From positions 1 to 50,894 of the forward strand of contig CALBDO010000025.1 in assembly GCA_937927515.1 (NCBI GenBank): DNA of 50,894 nucleotides, written 5' to 3'. Shown one piece after another: positions 34,567-43,635 of the stretch. The stretch is from Candidatus Kapaibacterium sp. GTDB taxonomy: Bacteria > Bacteroidota > Ignavibacteria > Kapaibacteriales > UBA2268. Position numbers and translations under genes: made by a program. The notes under the pieces are model-generated. The model searched no databases. It saw only the letters and a list, made by a program, of their open reading frames with translations, and was not told where the DNA came from. The stretch's first letter is position 1, and each line of letters begins with the position of its first letter.

Positions 34567-36834
34567 TTATTTGTGTTCATCTTTTTGTGTTCGTTTCATA
34601 GAATATTTGAAGACAGCAATTATAAATCCAGCAACGGTAAAAATAACCCCAATCCAAACAAGTAATATGAAGGGCTTCACGGTGACGTCGGCGATGAATA
34701 TCTCCTGGCCAAAACTTAGTTCCACAGTAGATTTCTCTAAGTTCTCTTCAGGTGTGAACTTTGTGAATCCAATTGCAAAATCTTTTGTAGGAACATTTTT
34801 CCATATGGGACTAAATGAACCAGATTTCATATTCAGCAATGAGAGGACAGTATCTTTATAATAATTACCATCGATATAATAATCCACAATTATTCCAAAC
34901 GTAAAATTTTCTTGACTTTTACCAAAGTGCATAGAGCTCATATCATAAGAGACAAATCTAATGGAGTCTTTTTCAGACCAAGGGGCTGATAGAATCTCAC
35001 CCTTTTTGAAAGAAATAGGAGAGTAAAATTCATTAAACGTAAAAGATTTTGGTGCCAAGTATAAATCTTTTGTTAAATATGTTTTAATATCTGGTTCATA
35101 GTATGGTTGCTCGAAATTATTAAAACTGCTCCAATATACTATTGGATAGACTATTGAATTTTTATCTTTATCGACAATCTTAATTTTAAAACGATACTTT
35201 TCCCGGTCTGGTTTCTCAATTTCAATCCTTTCCTTTTTCAACAAGTGCAACTCATAACCAAATGCCCTCGAAATCTTTCCCTCTTGAAGTTGGATTGTTT
35301 GGGTGTCTTCGAAACCTCCCGATAAAAGGGCACCGACAATCAAAAATGAGATACCTAAATGAGAAAGAAGAGCACCAATTTTTAAGTTCCTCATACTCAG
35401 CTTGTTCAAAAGTTTCTCACCATTAATAATTAGTGAAAAAACGGATGAGAAAATTAAAAGACTGTAGAGTAGATTACTACGCGGTATAAAAAGGAAAATT
35501 ACTGCTATACCTAAGGATGGAACAATTGAATAAATTAATTTATTTCTAAACGTATTAGTAGGCGTTTCTCTCCAGTGAAGTAACAATGAAATACCATTGA
35601 AAATAAGGATTAGAAAGGCAATGGGAGTCATCCATTGATTGTAAAATGATGGTTCAAGAGCAACTTTTTTTGCACCAACAAATCCTTGAATTATTGGTAA
35701 GCTTGTTCCAACTATTATGACAATAGAAGCGATTATTAAAATAACAGCACCAACATAGGTCATAAATTGTCGGCTATTGATTTTGATTCGCTCTTTAATT
35801 TCGGGAACGAACTTTGCACGGGTAATAAATAAAATGAGAGGGAAAAATGTAAAAACGCCAAGATAAACTAAAAGCAAAATGTTTACAGTTTTACCAGGGT
35901 CGACAAAAGAATGAACTGAAGTATCACTTAGTACACCACTCCTTGTTAGATAAGAAGCATAAAGAACGCCCAAGAAAGCAAGCCAAGAGAGTAAAAAGCT
36001 AATTCTGAAACCGGTTGACTTAATCCTCTGAATTAGTAAGCTATGAATTAAAGCAGTTATGAAAATCCAAGGAACGAGCGAGGAATTTTCAACAGGGTCC
36101 CAACCCCAAAAACCGCCCCAGCCAAGAGTTTCATAAGCCCAAAAACCACCAAGCATAATTCCAAGTCCAAGGATACCAGCAGCGATTAATGACCAAAATG
36201 ATGCAGCTATTGTATATTTTTCAAAATTTTTCTCCAAGAAGCTTGTCAAAAGTAGAGTGAAAGGAACAGTAACTAAACTGTAGCCAAGAAAAAGAATTGG
36301 TGGATGAATTGCAATCCAATAATTTTCAAGTATTGGATTTAATCCCCTTCCATCGGGAGGTACAAAGTCTTTAGGCATATCACTTTCTGGGAATGATTCC
36401 CAGATATTTTCGAATGGACTTTTGAAAATAATTATTAAAACTACGAAAAAGATAGCCAGTGAGAAAAAGGATACCGGTAAATAACCAAGTTGATGCTTTT
36501 TGAGATAGAGAAAGAAAACAAGTCCGACCAATGACATCCACAGTGCCCAAAGTAGGAAAGAGCCTTCCTGCCCAGCATAAAAGGTCGAAAGTAATAGCAA
36601 GAAGGGCAGATTTCGTGATGAGTAGCTCCAAACATAAGTTAGGGTAAAATTATGCGATAAAATATTAGAAACAAGGAATAATGAAGCAAGTAAAATACAC
36701 ACTGTTGCAGAAAAAAAACTAATTTTTGCGTATTTCAGGTATTTATGATTTTGGTAGTATTCTGCGAAGATAAATAACAAAAACGACAAAAAAAATGCAA
36801 ATGAGGATATATATATTATTAACTTTCCAAACAT
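34567..36834 (-). CDS. ccmF: Cytochrome c maturation protein CcmF (heme lyase subunit)
   Basis: The 755-residue multi-span protein has the CcmF signature: the tryptophan-rich WWD motif WGWGGFWGWDPVENSS at about 239-252, IHPPILFLGY (H177) and further conserved His in membrane segments, plus a C-terminal periplasmic domain ahead of the last membrane segment. It transfers heme from CcmE to apocytochrome c in System I biogenesis. It is 7 bases after ccmE. No ccmH or ccmI is in the window, so the TlpA-like lipoprotein downstream may take over part of the apocytochrome handling. Confidence 0.95.
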   Translation of the reverse strand: MFGKLIIYISSFAFFLSFLLFIFAEYYQNHKYLKYAKISFFSATVCILLASLFLVSNILSHNFTLTYVWSYSSRNLPFLLLLSTFYAGQEGSFLLWALWMSLVGLVFFLYLKKHQLGYLPVSFFSLAIFFVVLIIIFKSPFENIWESFPESDMPKDFVPPDGRGLNPILENYWIAIHPPILFLGYSLVTVPFTLLLTSFLEKNFEKYTIAASFWSLIAAGILGLGIMLGGFWAYETLGWGGFWGWDPVENSSLVPWIFITALIHSLLIQRIKSTGFRISFLLSWLAFLGVLYASYLTRSGVLSDTSVHSFVDPGKTVNILLLVYLGVFTFFPLILFITRAKFVPEIKERIKINSRQFMTYVGAVILIIASIVIIVGTSLPIIQGFVGAKKVALEPSFYNQWMTPIAFLILIFNGISLLLHWRETPTNTFRNKLIYSIVPSLGIAVIFLFIPRSNLLYSLLIFSSVFSLIINGEKLLNKLSMRNLKIGALLSHLGISFLIVGALLSGGFEDTQTIQLQEGKISRAFGYELHLLKKERIEIEKPDREKYRFKIKIVDKDKNSIVYPIVYWSSFNNFEQPYYEPDIKTYLTKDLYLAPKSFTFNEFYSPISFKKGEILSAPWSEKDSIRFVSYDMSSMHFGKSQENFTFGIIVDYYIDGNYYKDTVLSLLNMKSGSFSPIWKNVPTKDFAIGFTKFTPEENLEKSTVELSFGQEIFIADVTVKPFILLVWIGVIFTVAGFIIAVFKYSMKRTQKDEHK

Positions 36835-36841
36835 ATCAACC

Positions 36842-37222
36842 TCACTTTTTTAAATTTTCTAATTCCCCCTCGTACTTCGAAGGGCATTTGGTAATTATTT
36901 GACTGGCTTGGAAAAAGGTATCTTGAACATTTCCTTTTACGACGAATTCTGGCGCTATTGTAAAATTGTTTGGTTGAGGTCCATTGAAACGGACAAATTT
37001 GACTTTGCCCTTTTTGTCTCTCATGTAAAACTCTAAGTAATTAGTATTTGGGTCGTAGTTAATGGGCATTTCCTTAACGAGTGTGCCGACAACTTGAACT
37101 TTTTTGTTTAATTTTTCAGCATTTTGAAAGTCTGTATATTCAATGACATTTCTGTTGAATGAAAGTAAAAGAAGAGTCAGAAAAATAATAGCAATGCCAC
37201 CAATTAGAATGTATTTCTTCAT
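36842..37222 (-). CDS. ccmE: Heme chaperone CcmE, CxxxY variant
   Basis: The 126-residue protein has one N-terminal membrane anchor and the OB-fold body typical of CcmE (VQVVGTLVKE, FYMRDKKGKVKFVRF). The residue that binds heme covalently is His in the standard HxxxY motif of proteobacteria; here it reads C113-P-S-K-Y117. Cysteine-type CcmE is known from Desulfovibrio and other lineages. It holds heme in the periplasm and hands it to CcmF. Its start codon overlaps the ccmD stop (ATGA), so the two are coupled. Confidence 0.93.
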   Translation of the reverse strand: MKKYILIGGIAIIFLTLLLLSFNRNVIEYTDFQNAEKLNKKVQVVGTLVKEMPINYDPNTNYLEFYMRDKKGKVKFVRFNGPQPNNFTIAPEFVVKGNVQDTFFQASQIITKCPSKYEGELENLKK

Positions 37223-37380
37223 TTTCTTTCCTCTGATTTATTTGAAATTATATTTGTTTTCTTCTCTAACGATGTAACTTTTTTATCAAGATAAAAAAGG
37301 TAATACAAAAGGCCAATCCAAATAATCAATGCAATAATCAAGACAACATAAAGTTGATTTTTAATTAGAAAGTCCACCAT
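37219..37380 (-). CDS. ccmD: Small membrane protein CcmD
   Basis: This 53-residue ORF starts at ATG 37380 inside the end of ccmC and stops at TGA 37219-37221, overlapping the ccmE start. It has one membrane helix (about residues 10-30: LYVVLIIALIIWIGLLYYL) followed by a charged tail (LDKKVTSLEKK), the layout of the CcmD-like family. CcmD helps release heme-bound CcmE from the CcmABC complex. Size, position between ccmC and ccmE and both overlaps support it. Confidence 0.85.
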   Translation of the reverse strand: MVDFLIKNQLYVVLIIALIIWIGLLYYLFYLDKKVTSLEKKTNIISNKSEERK

Positions 37381-38437
37381 TTTGCCTCCGAAGTTCTAAT
37401 ACTTTACTAATTTTGGAAATCCTTACACGAATATTTAACAACCAAAAGAAAAGCATAGTAAAAGACAAAAAGCCGAAACTAAAACCAAGGGTTTGTAAAA
37501 TGCTCAAAGTATTTTCTTGAGAACTCAGTATAGGACCTATATTAGGGCTGTTTGCGGAACCGGGGTGATTACCTTCTAGGAGCCGTGGCATAATAAATAC
37601 AAGGAATGGTACAGTTATGAACGCAATTATTGAATAAACAGAACTTAAACGAGCTTTAATTTCATAGTTTTCAATGCTTTGCCTCAAAATGAAATAGGAA
37701 AAGTAGATTAGCAGTAATACGAAAATTGAAGTTTGGCGGGGGTCCCAATTCCAGAAAGAACCCCAATTGATTTTTGCCCAAATCATTCCAGTGACTGTGG
37801 CAAGTACAGCAAAAAGAGAACCCAATAAAGCAGAGGAAGCGGAAATCTCATCGAATTCAAACTTTTTCGTACGGAGCAATTGTACAGAATTGAACATTGA
37901 TATCAAATAAGCAATTACAGCAACCCAAGCGCAAGGAACATGCAAGTTCATAATTCTAATTTGCTCACCCAATTGAGGAACGTAAGGCAAAACTAATAGG
38001 GGATTGGACGCAACAAATTTTGAATATATAAATTTTTTACCTCGGGAATCATAGGATACCTCAGCAATAATTCTATCCTGGGGCTTGAAACTATAATCAA
38101 TCATACTGTTGGGTACAAGTAAGATTTCTTTAGCTGCTGGATTGTTTGGATTGGATACCAAAATTTCGTATGAATTCGAGCCAAGTGAGTCTTGGTGTTT
38201 ATTTATATTATCTATTTTGAAGTACAATGGTGCCGAAAAATTTGGAATGTTTTGAGCAATGAATTTAAAAGTTGCAAAATTTGAAGCAACATAAGGAACA
38301 AAAGTTAACAGAATTGCAATGAGCAAAAAAATAACAGCAGAAATTTTCCACCATTTTGGTTTTCTCTCATAGAGCTTGGGTACAAAACCAAGAATTAAGC
38401 CTAAAATTACGCCAGTCCCAATTATTATACCTTTCAT
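37361..38437 (-). CDS. ccmC: Cytochrome c maturation protein CcmC, with a large extra loop
   Basis: The 358-residue protein shows the CcmC heme-handling WWD motif WGSFWNWDPRQTS at about 225-237 and the RIMNLHVPCAWVAV segment (H166). CcmC loads heme onto CcmE. Standard CcmC is about 230-250 residues; here an extra ~90-residue polar segment (about 60-150) lies between the first membrane helix and the HVP motif, on the periplasmic side. It overlaps ccmD by 20 bases. ccmA and ccmB are not in the window. It is the first gene of the operon, 50 bases from the upstream RsbW-like gene. Confidence 0.92.
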   Translation of the reverse strand: MKGIIIGTGVILGLILGFVPKLYERKPKWWKISAVIFLLIAILLTFVPYVASNFATFKFIAQNIPNFSAPLYFKIDNINKHQDSLGSNSYEILVSNPNNPAAKEILLVPNSMIDYSFKPQDRIIAEVSYDSRGKKFIYSKFVASNPLLVLPYVPQLGEQIRIMNLHVPCAWVAVIAYLISMFNSVQLLRTKKFEFDEISASSALLGSLFAVLATVTGMIWAKINWGSFWNWDPRQTSIFVLLLIYFSYFILRQSIENYEIKARLSSVYSIIAFITVPFLVFIMPRLLEGNHPGSANSPNIGPILSSQENTLSILQTLGFSFGFLSFTMLFFWLLNIRVRISKISKVLELRRQNGGLSN

Positions 38438-38487
38438 TACTATTCAGCAATGTTAATAAATCAAAATACTAAATTATAAAATTTAGT

Positions 38488-38916
38488 TTATTCTAAAATC
38501 TTAGTTAATATTAATTGATTATAAGGAGTACTTTGATTTTTTGGTTTATAATCGATTTTATCAATTATGCGACTAATCAACAAAATTCCCCAGCCCCCTT
38601 TTTTGATATTTTTTTGTATTTCTTTAACTTCGGTGGCAGATATGGACCTTGGGTCGAAGCTGGGTCCATTATCTTCTATCTTAAATGTAAGTTCGTTCCC
38701 TTTAAAGGTTGCTTCAATTGAGATGGTTTTTGTAGGGTCGTTGTGGTAAGAGTGCTTCATAATATTGACGCAAGCTTCTTCGAGGGCAAGAGTTAGATAA
38801 TAAATATGGTTGTCTTTTAGGGGAATGCTTTGAGATAAATCCTTTACAAAGTTGTGAATCTGGTCCAATTCAGAAATCTTTGAATATATGATTAAGCTTT
38901 TTTTAACTTCAAACAT
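38488..38916 (-). CDS. RsbW-like anti-sigma factor kinase (HATPase)
   Basis: The 142-residue protein is a GHKL ATPase/kinase of the RsbW/SpoIIAB type: LALEEACVNIMKHSY (N box), FKIEDNGPSFDP (G1) and KGGWGILLISRIID (G2). Such proteins bind a sigma factor or other target and phosphorylate the STAS partner. The STAS gene overlaps it by 8 bases upstream and the SpoIIE phosphatase gene is next, so the three form a complete partner-switching operon. The regulated target is not visible. Confidence 0.9.
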   Translation of the reverse strand: MFEVKKSLIIYSKISELDQIHNFVKDLSQSIPLKDNHIYYLTLALEEACVNIMKHSYHNDPTKTISIEATFKGNELTFKIEDNGPSFDPRSISATEVKEIQKNIKKGGWGILLISRIIDKIDYKPKNQSTPYNQLILTKILE

Positions 38917-39280
38917 TTCTTCTTAAATTATTGTTTTTGAAATAAATTATTGCTTCGTTATTAGAGGGTAAGATGTCGAAAATCAGATGAAAACCGAGTA
39001 ACTCAAAAATAGATAATACTTTTTCGTCCATTTCGACGAATTTAATATCTCCATTGTTATTTCGAATTTCCTCGATAAATTCCATAAAAACACCCAAACC
39101 AGCACTACTAATGTACTCAAGATTTTTTAAGTTGATTATGATTTTATAAGCGTTCTTTGCAAGGGTTTGGTTTAGTTCTTTTTCCAATGTTGGTGCGGTG
39201 TGTGCATCAAGAATACCATAAAGCTTGAAGATTTCAATATCCTCGTATCTTTCACTTTCAACTTTGAACTTAACATCCAT
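38909..39280 (-). CDS. STAS-domain anti-anti-sigma factor (RsbV/SpoIIAA-like)
   Basis: The 123-residue protein has the STAS fold with the phosphorylation site in YISSAGLGVFMEF (S58/S59), plus KLYGILDAHTAPTLEKEL. Phosphorylation by the RsbW-like protein and dephosphorylation by the SpoIIE phosphatase would switch binding. The start at 39280 is preferred to 39292 because GGAGG lies 5 bases upstream of it; this SD sits inside the longer reading just after the phosphatase stop. Confidence 0.92.
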   Translation of the reverse strand: MDVKFKVESERYEDIEIFKLYGILDAHTAPTLEKELNQTLAKNAYKIIINLKNLEYISSAGLGVFMEFIEEIRNNNGDIKFVEMDEKVLSIFELLGFHLIFDILPSNNEAIIYFKNNNLRRNV

Positions 39281-39292
39281 AATTTCCTCCAT

Positions 39293-41371
39293 TTATGTTT
39301 TGATAATAACCAACGTTAAATCATCATCAAATTCTGTTCCGAATTTTTGAATCTCTTTCAAAAAGTTTTCCATTAATATATGTGTATTTAATATATTTGC
39401 ATTGCTATCTGTATTTGTATTGCTATCAGGGCCCGTTGCCAAAATTTGCTTCATTTTATTAATACCCAATATTAAATTTTTCCGACCCAAGACCTCGGGC
39501 AATCCATCGGTATATAACAAGAAAAAGTTATCTTTTTCGAATTTATTGCTAAAAACGCTTGTATTTCTTTCGAAAAAGTTAGTATCTGAAATTGAAATGC
39601 CTATTCCTTGAGGATTGAGTTCATAAATGCCTTGCGAGTTTTTAAAAATTAAAGGGGGATGCCCAGCTCTGATGAATTCAAATTTCCTAGATTCGAAATC
39701 GAGTAACAATCCTGCTAAAGTTATGTGAATCTGTGGTTCAATTTTTTTGTATAATGAACTATTTACGTGAGAGAATAGGTGTTGTAACGATAACGGATTT
39801 TTGTTAGAGGATAGAATAATACCTTTTAGCAAAGCCATATACAAAGCTGCACTCATTCCTTTTCCAGAGACATCGCCAATTAGCACTAAAAACCTGTGCT
39901 CATCGATAGGAATGAAATCGTAAAAGTCTCCACCAACTTCCTCCGACGGCTTAAAAAATACTTCAATTTCAAAATTTGATAAATTTGGAAGAGCTTTTGG
40001 GAGAAAATGACTTTGAATTTCTTTTGCTATTAAAAGCTCTTTTTTATATTTCTCCTTCTCAATTTTCTCAATTAAAAGGTAATTCCCCTCAATTGCAATC
40101 GAAAGAGCTTCAACATAGGATATTAGTAAGTTTAAGTCATCATCATCAAAAAAATAGGAATTTTCATTTGCTACAACTAAATGTCCAATTTGTGTTTCTC
40201 TAAAATTAATGGGAATAATGCAGAAACTCTCGAAGCACGTTTCCTGTTTAATGAGTTGATTCTGTTGTAAAACATCAGTAATTGAAGGGATAATACTTGG
40301 GTTGAGCGTTTTACGGATAATGTCTTGTATATGTTTATTGTTAGTTATGTTAGCAAAAAAGTCTTTGTTAAGAAAAAAGAATGAATCTTGTAAAGAAAGA
40401 TTTGATGAATTGTAAGTCTGTATCCAGGCAAAAGATTGACGCATTGAAATGGAAGATAGTTCAACAATTGTCTGGAAAATGTAATCCAAGTTGCTGAAAT
40501 TTTTAACAATCTTGTTTAAATAAGAAAGAGAGTTGATTTCGTATACTTTTTGTTCAAGTACTCTTGAAAGAGGAAGTGAAATAATTGAAACGTAAAATAC
40601 TCGCAAGTATGTAATTAACAACGAGATGCTAAGAAAATTCGCATATTCGAGGAAATAAAATTTGGAATAAAAGACCTCGTTTTGAAGGCGTGGGGTAGTC
40701 GACAATAAAACTAATAAAGATAACATAGTTAGCAAAGAATACCATAAAATGCTTTTTTGTATAGGTCTTGGAGATAATGGGAGCCAAGTTTTTATTTTTA
40801 ATTGAACCAAAAATATTAGTGCTAAGCAAATTGCAAGTATAAATTTGATGTTCTCTAAACTTAGGTTGCCTATTTGTGCAATTTTGAAATAATTTAAAAA
40901 CAGAATTAAGGAATAAAGTATTAAAATGAAATAAAATACTCTATTGTGGTGTCTGTATTTAGGACTTTTTATTTGACTAATCCAATTAACCTTAAAATAA
41001 AGAAAAGTGAAAGTTAACGATACCATAATGATGAAAATAATTTCGTTCTCGAACCAATTCAAAATTTTTCCAGAGAGAAAAAAGTCCTTAACGTAAAATA
41101 CCAAGTTTAACCCTAAAAAGGTTAGGATTAGTGCCGAAATTGTCTTTGTATTCTTTAAAAATATTTCCCCAAATTTAGAGGTGGAAGTAAATTTTTGTGG
41201 TTTACTATCGACGATTTCAAGTGTAATTAAAAAGCAAATTAAAAAAATGAAAAGGAAATCAGATATAATCAAAAAATTATTTGAGCTGAAGCTTGTAAGG
41301 TATAAGATAAAGCTTATAAGTACATGAATAGAAAGAATGAAAATTCCAAAAAATAAGTATCTAAGCTTCAC
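39293..41371 (-). CDS. Membrane-anchored GAF-SpoIIE phosphatase (RsbU-like)
   Basis: The 692-residue protein has about seven or eight membrane segments in residues 1-270, a GAF domain (about 290-445) and a PPM phosphatase domain (about 455-690) with VGGDFYDF, GDVSGKGMSAAL, YTDGLPEV and a final DDLTLVIIK. It starts with GTG at 41371. An Asn/Thr/Ser-rich insert (about 655-665) sits near the end. It would dephosphorylate the STAS protein of the same operon in response to a membrane or cytoplasmic signal. It is the first gene of the operon. Confidence 0.92.
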   Translation of the reverse strand: MKLRYLFFGIFILSIHVLISFILYLTSFSSNNFLIISDFLFIFLICFLITLEIVDSKPQKFTSTSKFGEIFLKNTKTISALILTFLGLNLVFYVKDFFLSGKILNWFENEIIFIIMVSLTFTFLYFKVNWISQIKSPKYRHHNRVFYFILILYSLILFLNYFKIAQIGNLSLENIKFILAICLALIFLVQLKIKTWLPLSPRPIQKSILWYSLLTMLSLLVLLSTTPRLQNEVFYSKFYFLEYANFLSISLLITYLRVFYVSIISLPLSRVLEQKVYEINSLSYLNKIVKNFSNLDYIFQTIVELSSISMRQSFAWIQTYNSSNLSLQDSFFFLNKDFFANITNNKHIQDIIRKTLNPSIIPSITDVLQQNQLIKQETCFESFCIIPINFRETQIGHLVVANENSYFFDDDDLNLLISYVEALSIAIEGNYLLIEKIEKEKYKKELLIAKEIQSHFLPKALPNLSNFEIEVFFKPSEEVGGDFYDFIPIDEHRFLVLIGDVSGKGMSAALYMALLKGIILSSNKNPLSLQHLFSHVNSSLYKKIEPQIHITLAGLLLDFESRKFEFIRAGHPPLIFKNSQGIYELNPQGIGISISDTNFFERNTSVFSNKFEKDNFFLLYTDGLPEVLGRKNLILGINKMKQILATGPDSNTNTDSNANILNTHILMENFLKEIQKFGTEFDDDLTLVIIKT

Positions 41372-41407
41372 AAAGTTGTTATTTAAGAAAGTATAATTTT
41401 ACAAAAG

Positions 41408-41827
41408 TTAACTACGTAATCTTTCTTGATAAAGTTTCCAAAATGCATCTTTAATTTGGTCGCGAACTTTCCTATAGATAGGTAGCACTTCTTCTCTTGT
41501 TCCTTTTGCTTCCGCAGGGTCTTCGAATCCTATGTGGAGACGATTTTTTACCTTTCCGAGAAATGTTGGACAAGTTTCTTTTGCATTGTCACAAACTGTG
41601 ATTACGTAATCAAACTCATCATTGAGAAATAGGGAAACATCTTTTGGATATTGGGAAGATATGTCTATACCGAGTTCATTCATCACTTCCACTGCATATG
41701 GATTAATTTGTGTTGCTGGATTTGTTCCAGCCGAAAAAACATCGAGAGTGGAATCGAAATGCTTAAGAAATCCTTCTGCCATCTGACTTCTGCAAGAGTT
41801 TCCAGTACACAAGACTAATACTTTCAT
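41408..41827 (-). CDS. arsC: Arsenate reductase, thioredoxin-coupled LMW-PTP family
   Basis: The 139-residue protein has the P-loop CX5R (C7-TGNSC-R13) and two further cysteines in TVCDNAKETCPTF, the triad that relays a disulfide in thioredoxin-linked ArsC enzymes. It reduces As(V) to As(III). The start at 41827 is fixed by GGAG upstream; the longer frame reads into umuC. No arsenite efflux pump or arsR is in the window. It follows umuC by 2 bases, an odd partner for a DNA damage polymerase. Confidence 0.9.
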   Translation of the reverse strand: MKVLVLCTGNSCRSQMAEGFLKHFDSTLDVFSAGTNPATQINPYAVEVMNELGIDISSQYPKDVSLFLNDEFDYVITVCDNAKETCPTFLGKVKNRLHIGFEDPAEAKGTREEVLPIYRKVRDQIKDAFWKLYQERLRS

Positions 41828-41829
41828 TA

Positions 41830-43131
41830 TTACTTCTCCTTTAATTTTGGTAAAACTTGTTTGTCGAGTTGAATAGTGAGAATGTTTTCCCAAGATGTTG
41901 TAAAATGTTCAGTAAGGTGTTCCTGTTTCATTTTCCACCCATAATCAGTGCCCTGAGCAGAGAACTTGATTGTTCCTTTGCCATATTTTCGATTCAAAGC
42001 GTCGTATGCTTCCATCACACGCAGTAGTTTATCCCTATGTAAATTATCGAACAAGTTGTATTGCAAGGTGTTATCGGGGGCTAGTCCACTAAAAAGGACA
42101 CCAACTCTTTTGTATCTGTATCCCTCGCGATAAATATCCTTCAACAAAGCAAATCCGTATCTTAATAATTCTCCGGTGAAATTAGTTGGTACAGGCAAGT
42201 TTATGAATTTGCTCTGGAAATATTGAGGTTCACTCAAATTAAATGGATTAGTAGCGACCCAAACTCCCATTATGTTTGCAACGCTTCCTTGATTTCTCAA
42301 TTTCATAGCACAAGAGTCGATATAAGTAGATAAAGCATTATATAGTGCAAAGAAATCTGATTGTGGCTCTCCAAAGGATTTTTGGGAGCATACAGATTTC
42401 CTTGGAGTTGGTTCTTCATCGATACTAATACACTTTTCTCCACGCAGCTCTTTTACTATGCGTAAACCAACGATGGTTAAGTGCTTTTGGACCCATTGGT
42501 CTGGCGCATTAGCAAATTCCAGGGCTGTATTGATGTGGTGTCTTTTAAGAAATTTTGAATAGGCTTTGCCAATACCCCAAATGTCCTCCACATCAAAATT
42601 AGAAAGTGCTTCTTTGATTGTATCTTGCTCGTTTAAAACGCAAACACCACTGCTTTTTTTGGCTTTTTTCGAAGCGACTTTGGAAAGCACCTTGGTTGGA
42701 GCAATTCCAATTGAAACGGGAATTCCAGTCCACTTTAAAACAGTATTTCTGATATTCATTCCGTATTCGTATAGTTTTTGCGTATCATTTCCAACAAATG
42801 CTAAACGGGATAAGTCCAAAAATGCCTCGTCAATTGAGTATATTTCGATGTTTTGAGTAAATTTCGCTAGGGTATTCATTACTCTTTCAGACATATCGCC
42901 ATAGAGGGTGTAGTTTGAAGACAATGCTACAACGTTGTTCTTTATTAAGAATTCCTTGAATTGGAATAGAGGAGCCCCCATGGGTATCCCAAGTGCCTTT
43001 GCCTCTTCGGAGCGGGCAATGATACAACCATCATTATTCGAGAGCACGACAACGGGGCGCTTTTCAAGCTTTGGATTAAAGACTCTCTCGCAAGAAACAT
43101 AGAAATTATTGCAATCTACAAGCGCAACCAT
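41830..43131 (-). CDS. umuC: DNA polymerase V catalytic subunit UmuC (Y-family)
   Basis: The 433-residue protein has the Y-family palm motifs: [39 protein letters not shown] (catalytic Asp-Glu) and [19 protein letters not shown], then a helix-hairpin region ([15 protein letters not shown]) and the little-finger domain. It carries out error-prone translesion synthesis after DNA damage. umuD lies 7 bases upstream. No beta-clamp motif was confirmed by eye. Confidence 0.95.
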   Translation of the reverse strand: MVALVDCNNFYVSCERVFNPKLEKRPVVVLSNNDGCIIARSEEAKALGIPMGAPLFQFKEFLIKNNVVALSSNYTLYGDMSERVMNTLAKFTQNIEIYSIDEAFLDLSRLAFVGNDTQKLYEYGMNIRNTVLKWTGIPVSIGIAPTKVLSKVASKKAKKSSGVCVLNEQDTIKEALSNFDVEDIWGIGKAYSKFLKRHHINTALEFANAPDQWVQKHLTIVGLRIVKELRGEKCISIDEEPTPRKSVCSQKSFGEPQSDFFALYNALSTYIDSCAMKLRNQGSVANIMGVWVATNPFNLSEPQYFQSKFINLPVPTNFTGELLRYGFALLKDIYREGYRYKRVGVLFSGLAPDNTLQYNLFDNLHRDKLLRVMEAYDALNRKYGKGTIKFSAQGTDYGWKMKQEHLTEHFTTSWENILTIQLDKQVLPKLKEK

Positions 43132-43138
43132 CGTTCTG

Positions 43139-43588
43139 CTACGGTTTGTGAATCACAAAAGTTACCACACCCCAAACTTTGAAATCTTGAAATTCTGTTA
43201 CTTTGATAGGGCTAAAGTCCCCGTTCTCTGATGCCAGATATAGTTCGTTTTCTATTATTTGCAATCTTTTCACGGTGAATTCACCATCGATAACACAAAC
43301 AGCAATGTCTCCATTTTTTGGTTCTAAAGCTCTATCTACAATCAGTATGTCGCCATTGTGAATCCCAGCATTTATCATAGATTCTCCTTGGACCCTAACA
43401 AAAAAAGTAGCGGAGGGATGTTTAATCAAAAATTGATTCAAGTCGAGTTTAGGCTCCAAGTAATCGTCTGCCGGAGAGGGGAAACCAGCTGGAACAGAGA
43501 ACCCAGCAAAATTGATATCTAACTTAGTTTCAAATGAGGGTGAATAAAAAACTAATTTTTTGCTGGTGTATATTTTCTTTAATTCCAT
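43139..43588 (-). CDS. umuD: UmuD-like self-cleaving S24 protease
   Basis: The 149-residue protein lacks a DNA-binding domain, so it is UmuD rather than LexA. The cleavage site is A34-G35, followed by [10 protein letters not shown]; the catalytic Ser is S70 (QGESM) and the Lys is K107 (FTVKRL). RecA-stimulated cleavage gives UmuD', which activates UmuC. The segment [19 protein letters not shown] is strongly UmuD-like. The inverted repeat GTTCTTA/TAAGAAC at 43589-43628 lies directly in front of its start. Confidence 0.92.
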   Translation of the reverse strand: MELKKIYTSKKLVFYSPSFETKLDINFAGFSVPAGFPSPADDYLEPKLDLNQFLIKHPSATFFVRVQGESMINAGIHNGDILIVDRALEPKNGDIAVCVIDGEFTVKRLQIIENELYLASENGDFSPIKVTEFQDFKVWGVVTFVIHKP

Positions 43589-43635
43589 GTTCTTAACGCC
43601 TTAGATTAACTACACGAAAGATAAGAACTGAAATT

